A DNA stretch of 7,622 nt from Bacteroidia bacterium (GTDB lineage Bacteria; Bacteroidota; Bacteroidia; Bacteroidales; CAJPTX01), in NCBI GenBank assembly GCA_905373625.1, contig CAJPTS010000084.1, forward strand, positions 1 through 7,622, written 5' to 3'. The translations under genes and the position numbers were made by a program. Below, one piece after another: positions 1-6,720 of this stretch (within the stretch, counting starts at the first letter, position 1; every line of letters starts with the position of its first letter). The notes below the pieces were generated by a model. It had not been told where the DNA came from. It saw nothing but the letters and a program-made list of their open reading frames with translations, and searched no databases.

Positions 1-261
1 AATAAGTTCGGCAGTTCGCTTACGTTCGTCTTCTGTTTTACAGTTCGCAAGGATCACTTCTCGTTTTTCGGTGGTAATGATAAAAGCTTCGTTGCAGCCC
101 GTCTTGATGCCGTAGTTGATCTGGATGTCCCAATCCTTCAACGGAGTCCCCACAGCCTCAATTTTATTCTTTATACTCTGTTCTATGGGGGATAGAATAA
201 CCCAAGAGTCCGAACTAATAAAGTCCATAGTGACTTTTTCTTGCCCCACTAAAAGGCTCAT
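1..261 (-). CDS. Target-recognition domain fragment of an Eco57I/TaqI-like restriction-modification enzyme (partial, apparently N-terminally truncated)
   Basis: Reading the minus strand from ATG at 261-259 gives 87 codons with no stop, open through the left edge. Residues about 17-60 include SDSWVILSPIEQSI, EAVGTPLKDWDIQINYG and IKTGCNEAFII. I recognise these as the start of the TaqI-like C-terminal specificity domain found late in large (about 1000-residue) Eco57I-type enzymes, where it reads the DNA target. In those proteins a long N-terminal region with an adenine-methyltransferase domain precedes this block. Here a TAA codon sits immediately before the ATG, the gap to 475 has no methyltransferase-like reading frame, and the next gene points the other way. 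The first dozen residues look unrelated to the family and may be a junction. It could be a degraded gene, one half of a split enzyme, or a stand-alone specificity protein; decay seems likeliest. No clear ribosome binding site or promoter is visible upstream. The family call is fairly sure, functionality is not. Confidence 0.68.
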   Translation of the reverse strand, partial: MSLLVGQEKVTMDFISSDSWVILSPIEQSIKNKIEAVGTPLKDWDIQINYGIKTGCNEAFIITTEKREVILANCKTEDERKRTAELI

Positions 262-474
262 TTATCTAATACCAAGTCAGAGAGCGAGGCGCTAATGTGA
301 TGCAGCTAAAGTTTACGCATGTACAGAGAGTATTAGCGTGCGTACGATGATTAAAACGGACGCAACGTCCGTAAATGAACAATAGGCAGTTACTCATTTT
401 CAGCAAGTTACATTACAGGCATACCTATTGCGCTTGTGCATGATAAAATACATCATTGCTAAATTATCTGTATT
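262..474. other. Divergent intergenic gap between the specificity-domain fragment and the ABC operon
   Basis: No coding frame is supported here. The gap holds a perfect 17-base hairpin at 356-372 and a 7-base inverted pair, CAATAGG at 380-386 with CCTATTG at 424-430. A weak AT-rich stem (ATGAT/ATCAT, near 439-457) lies just before the ABC start codon. I could not find a clean TAnnTTTG promoter element for either neighbour, so the operon promoter is not assigned. Confidence 0.5.
356..372. repeat. Perfect 7-bp inverted repeat with 3-nt loop
   Basis: The arms ACGGACG (356-362) and CGTCCGT (366-372) are exact reverse complements around CAA. On the minus strand the hairpin is followed directly by a four-T run, so it resembles a short intrinsic terminator for leftward transcription. 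On the plus strand no T-run follows. No minus-strand gene lies just upstream to be terminated, so it may instead block leftward readthrough, act as an operator for the ABC operon, or be a leftover of a lost gene. Confidence 0.6.
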
Positions 475-1146
475 ATGACCGCAGTAAAGCTTGAAAACGT
501 TTCACGTATCTATCGCACGGATAAGATAGAAACCATCGCACTAGAAAACATAAACCTCGTCGTAGAAAGTGGCGAGTTTGTATCGATCATGGGACCGTCT
601 GGTTGCGGGAAAAGTACATTGCTAAACATAATTGGTCTACTGGACTCCCCCACCAGTGGCACGGTTTTCTTACAAGACGAAGAACTGAATAAAAAGACCT
701 TAAATGAGCGTGCACACTTCCGTAATGCCAACCTAGGTTTTGTGTTCCAGAGCTTTCAACTCATACAATCGTTAGACGTAGAAGATAACATTGCCCTCCC
801 CTTACTGTATCGCAAAGTGTCAGCCAAAGAACGTAAGGAACGCGTTAAGAATGTAATAGAACGCGTAGGTTTAAGCCATCGTCGCAACCATTTCCCGTCG
901 CAACTATCTGGTGGTCAGTGCCAACGTGTGGCCATAGCGCGCGCACTGGTCGGTTCGCCCTCCATTATACTGGCCGACGAGCCTACAGGGAATCTGGATA
1001 CCAAAATGGGAACAGAGATCATGAATCTCCTGCTTGAACTTAACCAACAGGATGGTAGAACGATTATCATGGTAACACACAACGACGCACAAGCACAAAA
1101 GACCCAGCGTATAATACGCTTGCTCGATGGGCATCAGATTGCTTAA
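475..1146 (+). CDS. ABC transporter ATP-binding protein, LolD/MacB type
   Basis: This is a complete 223-residue nucleotide-binding subunit that would hydrolyse ATP on the cytoplasmic face of the inner membrane to drive the two permeases encoded next. Visible motifs in order: aromatic A-loop Tyr13, Walker A GPSGCGKST (40-48), Q-loop Gln92 in FVFQSFQLI, signature LSGGQ (144-148), Walker B IILADE (164-169) with catalytic Glu169, D-loop NLD (173-175) and switch His202 in VTHN. The length, the GPSGCGKST form of Walker A and the ADEPTGNLD stretch are typical of the LolD/MacB/FtsE group, which power mechanotransmission-type (type VII) systems rather than classical channels. All catalytic residues are present, so it should be active. 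The start at ATG 475 gives the usual short N-terminus before the first strand. A 78-base gap separates it from the first permease. The substrate cannot be read from the ATPase; lipoprotein release, peptide efflux or envelope stress roles are all possible. Confidence 0.95.
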   Translation: MTAVKLENVSRIYRTDKIETIALENINLVVESGEFVSIMGPSGCGKSTLLNIIGLLDSPTSGTVFLQDEELNKKTLNERAHFRNANLGFVFQSFQLIQSLDVEDNIALPLLYRKVSAKERKERVKNVIERVGLSHRRNHFPSQLSGGQCQRVAIARALVGSPSIILADEPTGNLDTKMGTEIMNLLLELNQQDGRTIIMVTHNDAQAQKTQRIIRLLDGHQIA

Positions 1147-1224
1147 GGCGTAGCAAACCGTCGTCTTCTCCGAATTTGCTGTTGCGTCGATTGTATCTGT
1201 GGCAGAGTGTAAAAAAAATAACTG

Positions 1225-2514
1225 ATGAACTATTTTTCACAAGTCTGGCGTTTGTTACGCGAGAACCCCGTACTTGGCTTTATCTCGGTTCTTGGAACAG
1301 CTCTTGCCATCGGGATGGTAACCATGACCGTGTCTACGAAACGTCTAATTCCCGAGGGGGATTTCTATCCCGCTTTTAAGCGCGATCGGATGTTATTTTA
1401 CAAGTATGGCATTGCATACGAAAAAGACGATACACTTCAACGCAAAGAGTACTCTGCGGCACGCTTAGGATCACGCTTGGCAAATGTTATAAGCACAATA
1501 AGCAGTGCCGAATGTACCTCTATTCATGCGGTGTATGGTAGTAATGTTACATTTCAGCTGGAAGGCGAGAGTGACGATCTGCAAACAAAAGGTACAATGC
1601 GCAAAGTGGACGTATTCTTCTGGAAGATCTATGATTTCCACTTTGTGTACGGCGCTCCTTTCACCGAAGAGGAAGCGAATGCCGAGAGTAAGGTTGTGGT
1701 AATCTGTAAATCTTTGGCGCAAAGATATTTTGGAGACTCGGATCCTACGGGAAAAGAGATCCTAATACAGTACCTCCCGTATCGGATAACAGGAGTCGTA
1801 GATGACGTATCGGGTTACTTGACAGATATTACGGCACATGCTTGGTATCCGTATAGTAGAACTGCTCCTGCGGGCGGTCACCCCGTGATGGGCGGACTTG
1901 AGGTCGATATTCTAGCCCATTCGCCCGCTGACTTCCCGAAGATCAAAGAAGAGGTGGAGCGAAAACTACAGGAATATAGCAGTACTCTAGCCGACGTCTA
2001 CGTAAGCCCTAATGGGCAACCCGAGCCTCTTCGTGCCATGCTCGCACGTGGATCGTGGGCGATAGAAGAGCCCGATTTAGCCCGTCTTGACCTGATCTTC
2101 TATCTAACAGTTTTTCTAATCTTGCTCGTACCGAGTATCAATTTAGTGGCACTCTCTTACGCACGTATGCGTCGCCGTCTGCAAGAGCTTGGGGTACGAA
2201 AAGCCTTCGGCGCAACCTCGTGCGACCTCCTGCTACAAGTGGTGCGTGAAAGCCTCGTATACTCGCTCATCGGTGCGGTGTTTGGCATCCTACTTACGGG
2301 CATAGCAGTCTATACGCTGCGCAATGTACTCTTCCTCGAATCAGTTTACGATCTGGATTTCTCCTTTACATTACCCCTTTCGAGCTTATTTTCTTGGCGA
2401 GTGATAGGGGTCGCAATACTCTTTTCTGTAATACTAAACGTTGTTGCGATGCTCATTCCTGCATGGCGTTTCGTACACCGCGATATTGTCTATTCGCTTA
2501 ATGCTAAACGATAG
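1225..2514 (+). CDS. FtsX/MacB-type ABC transporter permease (first of two)
   Basis: This 429-residue inner-membrane protein has the four-helix FtsX/MacB layout: one helix at about 16-36, a large extracytoplasmic domain (about 40-285, MacB periplasmic core-like), then three helices at about 289-312, 342-364 and 392-413. Between helices 2 and 3 lies the coupling segment RRRLQELGVRKAFGAT (316-331), the classic contact with the ATPase in this family. A conserved-looking stretch in the external domain includes RYFGDSDPTGKEI (167-179), typical of MacB core domains in Bacteroidota. The start at ATG 1225 places the first helix right after a short cytoplasmic N-terminus and follows an A-rich stretch rather than a Shine-Dalgarno site. 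It is in an operon with the upstream ATPase and the downstream second permease. It probably forms one half of a heterodimer. The substrate is unknown; no periplasmic adaptor or outer-membrane channel gene is nearby. Confidence 0.9.
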   Translation: MNYFSQVWRLLRENPVLGFISVLGTALAIGMVTMTVSTKRLIPEGDFYPAFKRDRMLFYKYGIAYEKDDTLQRKEYSAARLGSRLANVISTISSAECTSIHAVYGSNVTFQLEGESDDLQTKGTMRKVDVFFWKIYDFHFVYGAPFTEEEANAESKVVVICKSLAQRYFGDSDPTGKEILIQYLPYRITGVVDDVSGYLTDITAHAWYPYSRTAPAGGHPVMGGLEVDILAHSPADFPKIKEEVERKLQEYSSTLADVYVSPNGQPEPLRAMLARGSWAIEEPDLARLDLIFYLTVFLILLVPSINLVALSYARMRRRLQELGVRKAFGATSCDLLLQVVRESLVYSLIGAVFGILLTGIAVYTLRNVLFLESVYDLDFSFTLPLSSLFSWRVIGVAILFSVILNVVAMLIPAWRFVHRDIVYSLNAKR

Positions 2515-2518
2515 GAGA
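2513..2518 (+). promoter_or_regulatory. Ribosome binding site of the second permease
   Basis: AGGAGA overlaps the TAG stop of the first permease and lies 9 bases before ATG 2528. This is an unusually good Shine-Dalgarno site for this window. It fixes the start at 2528 rather than the in-frame ATG at 2441, which lies inside the upstream gene, and suggests coupled translation of the two permeases. Confidence 0.75.
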
Positions 2519-2527
2519 ACGATAGCC

Positions 2528-3772
2528 ATGTTACAACACATTGTGAAAATAATCTGGAACGAGCGTAACGCAAATTTCCTCATCTGGCTGGAACTCTTGG
2601 TGGTATCGGTATGCCTACTTTATCTCTCAGATTTTGCCGTTACAAAAGCATGGATCTATACGCGACCGATGGGCATTGATACCCATAAAGTAGTAAATTT
2701 CACTTTTGATGAATTGTGGGCTGGACACCCCAAGTATGTATCGCCCGATGTAGATTCTACCTCTACCTACGAGGCCGTGACAAGACTCCTCAGCCGCATA
2801 GAACAACACCCAGATGTAGAGGCAATTTGTTATTGTTTCAGCGGATTCCCCTATCATGGTAATAAACAGATTGCTACAGTGACAAACAAGGGTACAACTC
2901 TGCAAGCTAACCTACTCGTCGTATCTCCTTCGTACCTAGATGTTTTTCACTTAAAAAATGCCACGGGTACAGAAGCAGAGCTCAAAGATATTTTGGAGAA
3001 TGGGCTTATAATACCTTCGGAAAACGTTGCCAAAGAGTTTGGGGTCGATACGAAGGAGTTATTGAACCAAGAACTAGTATTGGATACATACGGCGATACA
3101 GCTTCTAGTCCCGTAAAATGTGTAATGAAAAATGTGCGCCGCAACGAGATCAATGAGCTTGAACCGATGGTATTACGCTATGATGAGAAGACGCTCCGTG
3201 ATCTCTTAATGGAACGACCGTGGAGTTTACAGTTCGGGTTACGCCTGAAGGAAAATAGTACGATAACGCCACGTGAACTTCTTAAAGAGCTACGTCCTCA
3301 GCTTCAAGTAGCCAACTGGTACGTGGAAAATATGACCTCCATTGAAGATATGAAGGAGCAGAGTCAGGCAGCATTCTTTAACTCATTGAAGCTTAATGCT
3401 ATTTATATGTCCTTCTTGCTGATCTGTATCTTTTTGGGCGTAATAGGCACTTTCTGGTATCGGACACAGCAACGCCGCGCTCAAATGGGATTGCGCTTAG
3501 CCATGGGCGAGACACCCTCTCATCTGCTGCAAATGTATCTGACCGAGGGGTTATTATTGGTAGTTGGCACGTTGCCTATTTCTGTCGTGGCATATTATTT
3601 CTTAAGCGCTTATCAAATACTTGATGACGACGCCGTATCATTCTTCTGGCGTGCTCCGCTTACATTCTTAGTGACTTATGCCATACTAGCTCTGCTCACG
3701 CTGTTCGCTATTTGGATCCCAACGCGCAGTGCCGTGCATATACCACCTTCGCTCTCTATGCATGAGGAATAA
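2528..3772 (+). CDS. FtsX/MacB-type ABC transporter permease (second of two)
   Basis: This 414-residue inner-membrane protein has the same topology as its neighbour: a helix at about 17-36, an external domain at about 40-285, and helices at about 289-311, 337-359 and 376-398. The coupling segment between helices 2 and 3 reads QMGLRLAMGET (319-329), a diverged form of the usual ELGVRKAxGA, so the two permeases contact the ATPase with non-identical surfaces. The external domain shares little obvious sequence with that of the first permease, so the pair is an old duplication, not a recent one. The start at 2528 is chosen from the strong ribosome binding site and because helix 1 then sits at the expected place; an in-frame ATG at 2441 would add 29 residues overlapping the upstream gene. 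Only 13 bases separate it from the first permease. It most likely completes a heterodimeric type VII ABC exporter or sensor; the substrate is unknown. Confidence 0.88.
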   Translation: MLQHIVKIIWNERNANFLIWLELLVVSVCLLYLSDFAVTKAWIYTRPMGIDTHKVVNFTFDELWAGHPKYVSPDVDSTSTYEAVTRLLSRIEQHPDVEAICYCFSGFPYHGNKQIATVTNKGTTLQANLLVVSPSYLDVFHLKNATGTEAELKDILENGLIIPSENVAKEFGVDTKELLNQELVLDTYGDTASSPVKCVMKNVRRNEINELEPMVLRYDEKTLRDLLMERPWSLQFGLRLKENSTITPRELLKELRPQLQVANWYVENMTSIEDMKEQSQAAFFNSLKLNAIYMSFLLICIFLGVIGTFWYRTQQRRAQMGLRLAMGETPSHLLQMYLTEGLLLVVGTLPISVVAYYFLSAYQILDDDAVSFFWRAPLTFLVTYAILALLTLFAIWIPTRSAVHIPPSLSMHEE

Positions 3773-3966
3773 TAAAGCAAGTAAAAAGTTCTATTTAAGC
3801 AAAAGCTAGTGGCATACGCGAAGCAATTATTTCGTTTTTCACTTCTAGAGATGCGAACCTAACCTGATTTGCTTGGAATTATTTCGCATGCGATGCATCA
3901 ATTGGCAGGAGAAAGAAAGCGGTGCTGAGCCTTTTTGTTAGCATTATTTCATTTTCCCTCGCCTAA

Positions 3967-4004
3967 ATGTACAAACAAAAGCACGTTAGTGTACATACTT
4001 TTTT
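3967..4004 (+). terminator. Weak terminator-like hairpin after the ABC operon
   Basis: ATGTAC (3967-3972) and GTACAT (3991-3996) form a 6-bp stem with an 18-base loop, followed two bases later by six T (3999-4004). The stem is short and the loop long, so this is a low-confidence terminator for the plus-strand operon ending at 3772. Confidence 0.3.
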
Positions 4005-4040
4005 ACTGAGAAGCAATGCACGCAATTTACCTATAACCGT

Positions 4041-4056
4041 TTCCGTGCTTCCGTGC
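4041..4056. repeat. Tandem direct repeat of TTCCGTGC (two copies)
   Basis: TTCCGTGC occurs back to back at 4041-4048 and 4049-4056, and a related TTTCCGTATT follows at 4081-4090. The copies are exact. The repeat could be slippage in a non-coding stretch or part of a dispersed intergenic element; nothing nearby assigns it a function. Confidence 0.6.
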
Positions 4057-4168
4057 GAACAACTAACAGCGAAGTATCAGTTTCCGTATTGCCAACTCTC
4101 GGCGAACAGATTGCTGAGCTTTTTATAACCTCGCGCGGACTTCTTTTCTTTGGTGTAAGTAGAGGATC

Positions 4169-4196
4169 GCTATGCGAGGCATAGCTTGGCGTTTTT
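4169..4196 (+). terminator. Probable intrinsic terminator on the plus strand
   Basis: GCTATGC (4169-4175) and GCATAGC (4179-4185) are exact inverted arms around a GAG loop. After six further bases comes a five-T run (4192-4196). This has intrinsic-terminator form for rightward transcription and would stop readthrough into the antisense of galE, though it is nearly 400 bases from the operon stop. No T-run follows it on the minus strand. Confidence 0.45.
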
Positions 4197-4276
4197 AAGC
4201 ACTATGCCGTAAAACAACTAATCGCAAAATTTCTCCACTATGATACTGGGGGGGATTTTGTTGCCTCATTCCTTCA

Positions 4277-5305
4277 TTATCCTCTGAGGGTTTGTTCCCA
4301 TTTCCACGCATGACCGAGCGCATCTTCTAGTGTGTATTCTGGTTTCCAACCGAGCAAACGCCAAGCCTTCTTTACATCAGCCCACACTTCTGGAACATCG
4401 CCACTACGACGCCCCCCTATGCGATAAGGGACGTGTTTCCCCGTTACGCGTTCAAAGGTCTCTACAATTTCTAAGACAGATACTCCTCGTCCCGCCCCAA
4501 TATTTACGAATTGTAGTCCGACCTCGTCTTGCGTACGTTCAAGGTACTCTAGCGCCAATACATGCGCACGCGCGAGATCGCATACATGAAAATAGTCTCG
4601 CAATGGTGTGCCATCAGGTGTGGGATAGTCAGAACCGTAAATCGTAAGCTCGCGCAAGACGCCACTCACGGTTTGTGTGATATAGGGTAAAAGGTTGTTT
4701 GGGACTCCTTGTGGGAACTCGCCAAGCAATCCCGAAGGGTGAGCTCCAATCGGGTTGAAATAACGCAAAGCGAGACACCGAAATTCTTTATAAGCCGTGG
4801 CGACTGACTGTAAAATTTCCTCAGCAAAAAGCTTTGTAGCCCCATAAGGGGAAGCGGGAGGTGCTAGCGGCGTTTGCTCGGTTACAGGGAGCGTAGGCGG
4901 AGCACCATAGACAGTAGCCGAACTGGAGAATACGAAGTTCTGTATACCTAAAGCTTGTGCAAATTCGAGGATCGTGAGTAGACCATCTATATTATTTCGG
5001 TAGTATTTAAGCGGCTTCTCTACCGATTCGCCCACCGCCTTATGCGCAGCAAAATGTATAATCCCATCTATTGTAAATACGTCGTCAAAGACGCGTGCCA
5101 TCTCCTCGCGATTCGTGCAGTCCGCTTGGTAGAATTTAGGCTCTGTACCACTCAGCCGCTTGATGAGGCGTAAAACGTCGGTACGCGAATTAGACAAATT
5201 ATCTACGACCACCACTTCATAACCGCGCTCTTGCAGCGCTACTACGGTGTGTGAGCCGATATAGCCCAAACCGCCCGTCACGAGAATACAACCTTTTTCA
5301 TCCAT
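4277..5305 (-). CDS. galE: UDP-glucose 4-epimerase
   Basis: This complete 342-residue cytoplasmic enzyme interconverts UDP-glucose and UDP-galactose using tightly bound NAD, feeding galactose use and the sugars of lipopolysaccharide or capsule. It is an extended short-chain dehydrogenase: the NAD-binding GGLGYIG lies at 11-17, the catalytic FSSSATVYG at 126-134, and the catalytic pair Tyr154 and Lys158 in SPYGATK. Substrate-side motifs RYFNPIGAHPSG (181-192), DGTPLRDYFHV (231-241) and GGRRSGDVPEVWAD (297-310) are typical of GalE rather than of other sugar-nucleotide epimerases. The length matches the family (about 338-345). The ATG at 5305 is the natural start, just before the first beta strand, and a TATCTTTG promoter element lies 20 bases upstream. 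It stands alone, divergent from the fsr-like gene and convergent with the ABC operon; no galK or galT lies beside it. Relaxed activity on N-acetylated substrates cannot be excluded by eye. Confidence 0.96.
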   Translation of the reverse strand: MDEKGCILVTGGLGYIGSHTVVALQERGYEVVVVDNLSNSRTDVLRLIKRLSGTEPKFYQADCTNREEMARVFDDVFTIDGIIHFAAHKAVGESVEKPLKYYRNNIDGLLTILEFAQALGIQNFVFSSSATVYGAPPTLPVTEQTPLAPPASPYGATKLFAEEILQSVATAYKEFRCLALRYFNPIGAHPSGLLGEFPQGVPNNLLPYITQTVSGVLRELTIYGSDYPTPDGTPLRDYFHVCDLARAHVLALEYLERTQDEVGLQFVNIGAGRGVSVLEIVETFERVTGKHVPYRIGGRRSGDVPEVWADVKKAWRLLGWKPEYTLEDALGHAWKWEQTLRG

Positions 5306-5325
5306 CTTTCAAGCACATTTTGCTA

Positions 5326-5333
5326 CAAAGATA
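5326..5333 (-). promoter_or_regulatory. galE promoter -7 element (TATCTTTG)
   Basis: On the minus strand the bases 5333 to 5326 read TATCTTTG, an exact match to the Bacteroidota -7 consensus TAnnTTTG. Initiation a few bases downstream would give a very short leader, about 15 bases, before the galE ATG. A clean TTG -33 element at standard spacing is not visible. Confidence 0.6.
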
Positions 5334-5368
5334 TTACCCTTGAGCTATTTCATTAGCAGAAAGGCGTG

Positions 5369-5376
5369 TAATTTTG
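5369..5376 (+). promoter_or_regulatory. fsr-like gene promoter -7 element (TAATTTTG)
   Basis: TAATTTTG exactly matches TAnnTTTG and lies 35 bases before ATG 5412. It argues for that ATG rather than a more upstream TTG, because an upstream start would put the promoter inside the coding region. The -33 match is poor. Its upstream zone overlaps that of the divergent galE promoter. Confidence 0.55.
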
Positions 5377-5411
5377 TGGCAGAGGCACGTAGTATAGCGA
5401 ATTGTAAATTT

Positions 5412-6623
5412 ATGGAGAGTAATCACAACGTTGTAGACGAGCGCAAACAAACAGTGTTTGCCATACTTTTTGCCATCAGCTTCTCGCATTTCTTGAACGA
5501 TACGATGCAGTCAGTCATCCCCTCGATCTACCCCTTGATAAAGGAGCAGTACGGCTTTTCGTTCGCACAGATAGGCGCTATAACCTTTGCTTTTCAGATG
5601 ACCTCGTCTGTGCTTCAGCCCTTTGTGGGCTGGTACGCAGATCGGCATCCACAGCCCTACTCGCTCTCGGTGGGGATGCTTTTTACGCTGCTAGGTATAG
5701 TCTCCCTCTCGTTTGCCAATACGTTTGTCCTAATACTGCTTTCGGTAAGTATCATTGGTTGGGGCTCGTCAGTATTTCATCCGAGTGCGTCGCGCGTGGC
5801 ACAGCTCGCAGCTGGTAATCGTAATGGCTTAGCACAATCAATATTTCAAGTAGGCGGTAATGGGGGCAGCGCAGTAGGTCCGTTGTTGGCAGCCATAATC
5901 ATTCTACCCTTCGGTCAGCATGCCATAGCTTGGTTTGCCATCATTGCTTTATTAGCAAGCGCTACGCTCTTTAAGGTCGGCAGCTGGTACAAACGCACTA
6001 TGCGAGTTGCAGTGGCAAAAGTGGTAAAGGTGAACGAAAGCGTAGCCAAATTGTCTCCGCAACGGATCAATTTCGCACTCGCCATGCTTGTAGTGCTCGT
6101 CTTCTCAAAGGCTTTCTATATGGCAAGTATGACAAGCTACTTCACCTTTTTCTTAATAGATAAATTCGGGGTTACGGTACAAATATCGCAGTTGTGTCTC
6201 TTCTCATTTCTCTCGGCTGTAGCAATAGGCACTGTTGTAGGGGGACATCTTGGCGACCGTTATGGGCGGAAATACATCATTTGGGGCTCTATTCTTGGTG
6301 CTGCACCTTTTACGCTTCTCCTTCCGTATTTGAATTTTTCGCTGACCCTCGTCGTCGCCATCCTGATTGGTTTTATCATTTCGTCCGCCTTTTCGACCAT
6401 ACTTGTTTATGCCACCGAGTTGAAACCAGGTAGGGTGGGAATGGTTGCAGGCCTTTTCTATGGTCTTTCTTTTGGCTTAGGCGGGATAGGATCCGCATTC
6501 TTTGGTTGGTTAGCCGACCGCTCCAGCATAGAATTTGTCTTTCACATCAGTACACTACTCCCCCTATTAGGCATAGTAGCGGGCTTCCTGCCAAATATAG
6601 AGCCGAAAAGAGTTAAGAGATAA
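5412..6623 (+). CDS. fsr: MFS efflux transporter, fosmidomycin-resistance (Fsr) family
   Basis: This 403-residue inner-membrane protein of the major facilitator superfamily probably has 12 helices and exports small molecules by proton antiport. It closely resembles E. coli Fsr, known for fosmidomycin resistance, along its whole length. Shared features include SHFLNDTMQSVIPSIYPL near the first helix, the loop 2-3 motif GWYADRHPQPYSL (73-85), SSVFHPSASRVA (119-130), AQSIFQVGGNGGSAVGPLLAA (141-161), the central FSKAFYMASMTSY, and the second-half motif GGHLGDRYGRKYIIWGS (277-293). A charged cytoplasmic linker separates the two six-helix halves at about 192-218. I chose ATG 5412 over an in-frame TTG at 5340: the longer form adds 24 poorly fitting residues and would span the promoter element at 5369. 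It is divergent from galE and transcribed alone. The natural substrate is unknown. Confidence 0.93.
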   Translation: MESNHNVVDERKQTVFAILFAISFSHFLNDTMQSVIPSIYPLIKEQYGFSFAQIGAITFAFQMTSSVLQPFVGWYADRHPQPYSLSVGMLFTLLGIVSLSFANTFVLILLSVSIIGWGSSVFHPSASRVAQLAAGNRNGLAQSIFQVGGNGGSAVGPLLAAIIILPFGQHAIAWFAIIALLASATLFKVGSWYKRTMRVAVAKVVKVNESVAKLSPQRINFALAMLVVLVFSKAFYMASMTSYFTFFLIDKFGVTVQISQLCLFSFLSAVAIGTVVGGHLGDRYGRKYIIWGSILGAAPFTLLLPYLNFSLTLVVAILIGFIISSAFSTILVYATELKPGRVGMVAGLFYGLSFGLGGIGSAFFGWLADRSSIEFVFHISTLLPLLGIVAGFLPNIEPKRVKR

Positions 6624-6635
6624 AAATTTCGTAAG

Positions 6636-6656
6636 ACGATTATATCTTATAATCGT
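6636..6656. repeat. Perfect 9-bp inverted repeat just after the fsr-like gene
   Basis: ACGATTATA (6636-6644) and TATAATCGT (6648-6656) are exact inverted arms around a TCT loop, starting 13 bases after the stop at 6623. The stem is AT-rich and no T-run follows on either strand, so it is an mRNA 3'-end hairpin or bidirectional terminator candidate rather than a textbook intrinsic terminator. Confidence 0.55.
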
Positions 6657-6720
6657 AAATACGCTGCATCACGAATTTAATCGAACACAAGCGAAACCGC
6701 CGTCCAAACAGACTCTTTTG

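Larger units (their letters stand above)
3773..4276. other. About 500-base non-coding gap between the convergent ABC operon and galE
   Basis: I see no supported gene on either strand; reading frames are short and interrupted. The stretch contains two hairpins followed by T-runs on the plus strand (3967-4004 and 4169-4196) and a tandem 8-base repeat (4041-4056). ATTATTTC occurs three times (3826-3833, 3878-3885, 3943-3950), twice within the longer AATTATTTCG. GCTGAGC leads into T-rich sequence twice (3924-3930 and 4113-4119). AAGCAA occurs at 3775, 3797 and 3821. A run of seven G lies at 4248-4254, shortly after the galE stop. Such a mix fits a decayed intergenic repeat region, but a small RNA cannot be excluded. 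Confidence 0.55.

Noticed and set aside
1152..1180. AGCAAA/TTTGCT inverted pair between the ATPase and first permease
   Set aside because: Only 6 bp with a 17-base loop and no T-run; too weak to call an attenuator.
1176..1379. 67-codon plus-strand frame overlapping the start of the first permease
   Set aside because: It runs out of frame across a well-supported gene, has no family resemblance, and looks like a shadow of the permease sequence.
2441..2527. Upstream in-frame ATG that would lengthen the second permease by 29 residues
   Set aside because: It lies inside the first permease gene; the strong AGGAGA before ATG 2528 and the position of helix 1 favour the shorter form.
4248..4254. Run of seven G, a possible phase-variation tract
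   Set aside because: It lies after the galE stop, outside any reading frame or promoter spacing, so slippage would have no evident effect.
5298..5318. Six-codon upstream frame (MCLKDG) overlapping the galE start
   Set aside because: Very short, no ribosome binding site, and it may begin at or near the transcription start; a chance occurrence is the simplest reading.
5340..5411. TTG start extending the Fsr-like protein by 24 residues
   Set aside because: The extension contains the TAATTTTG promoter element and does not fit the family's N-terminus.
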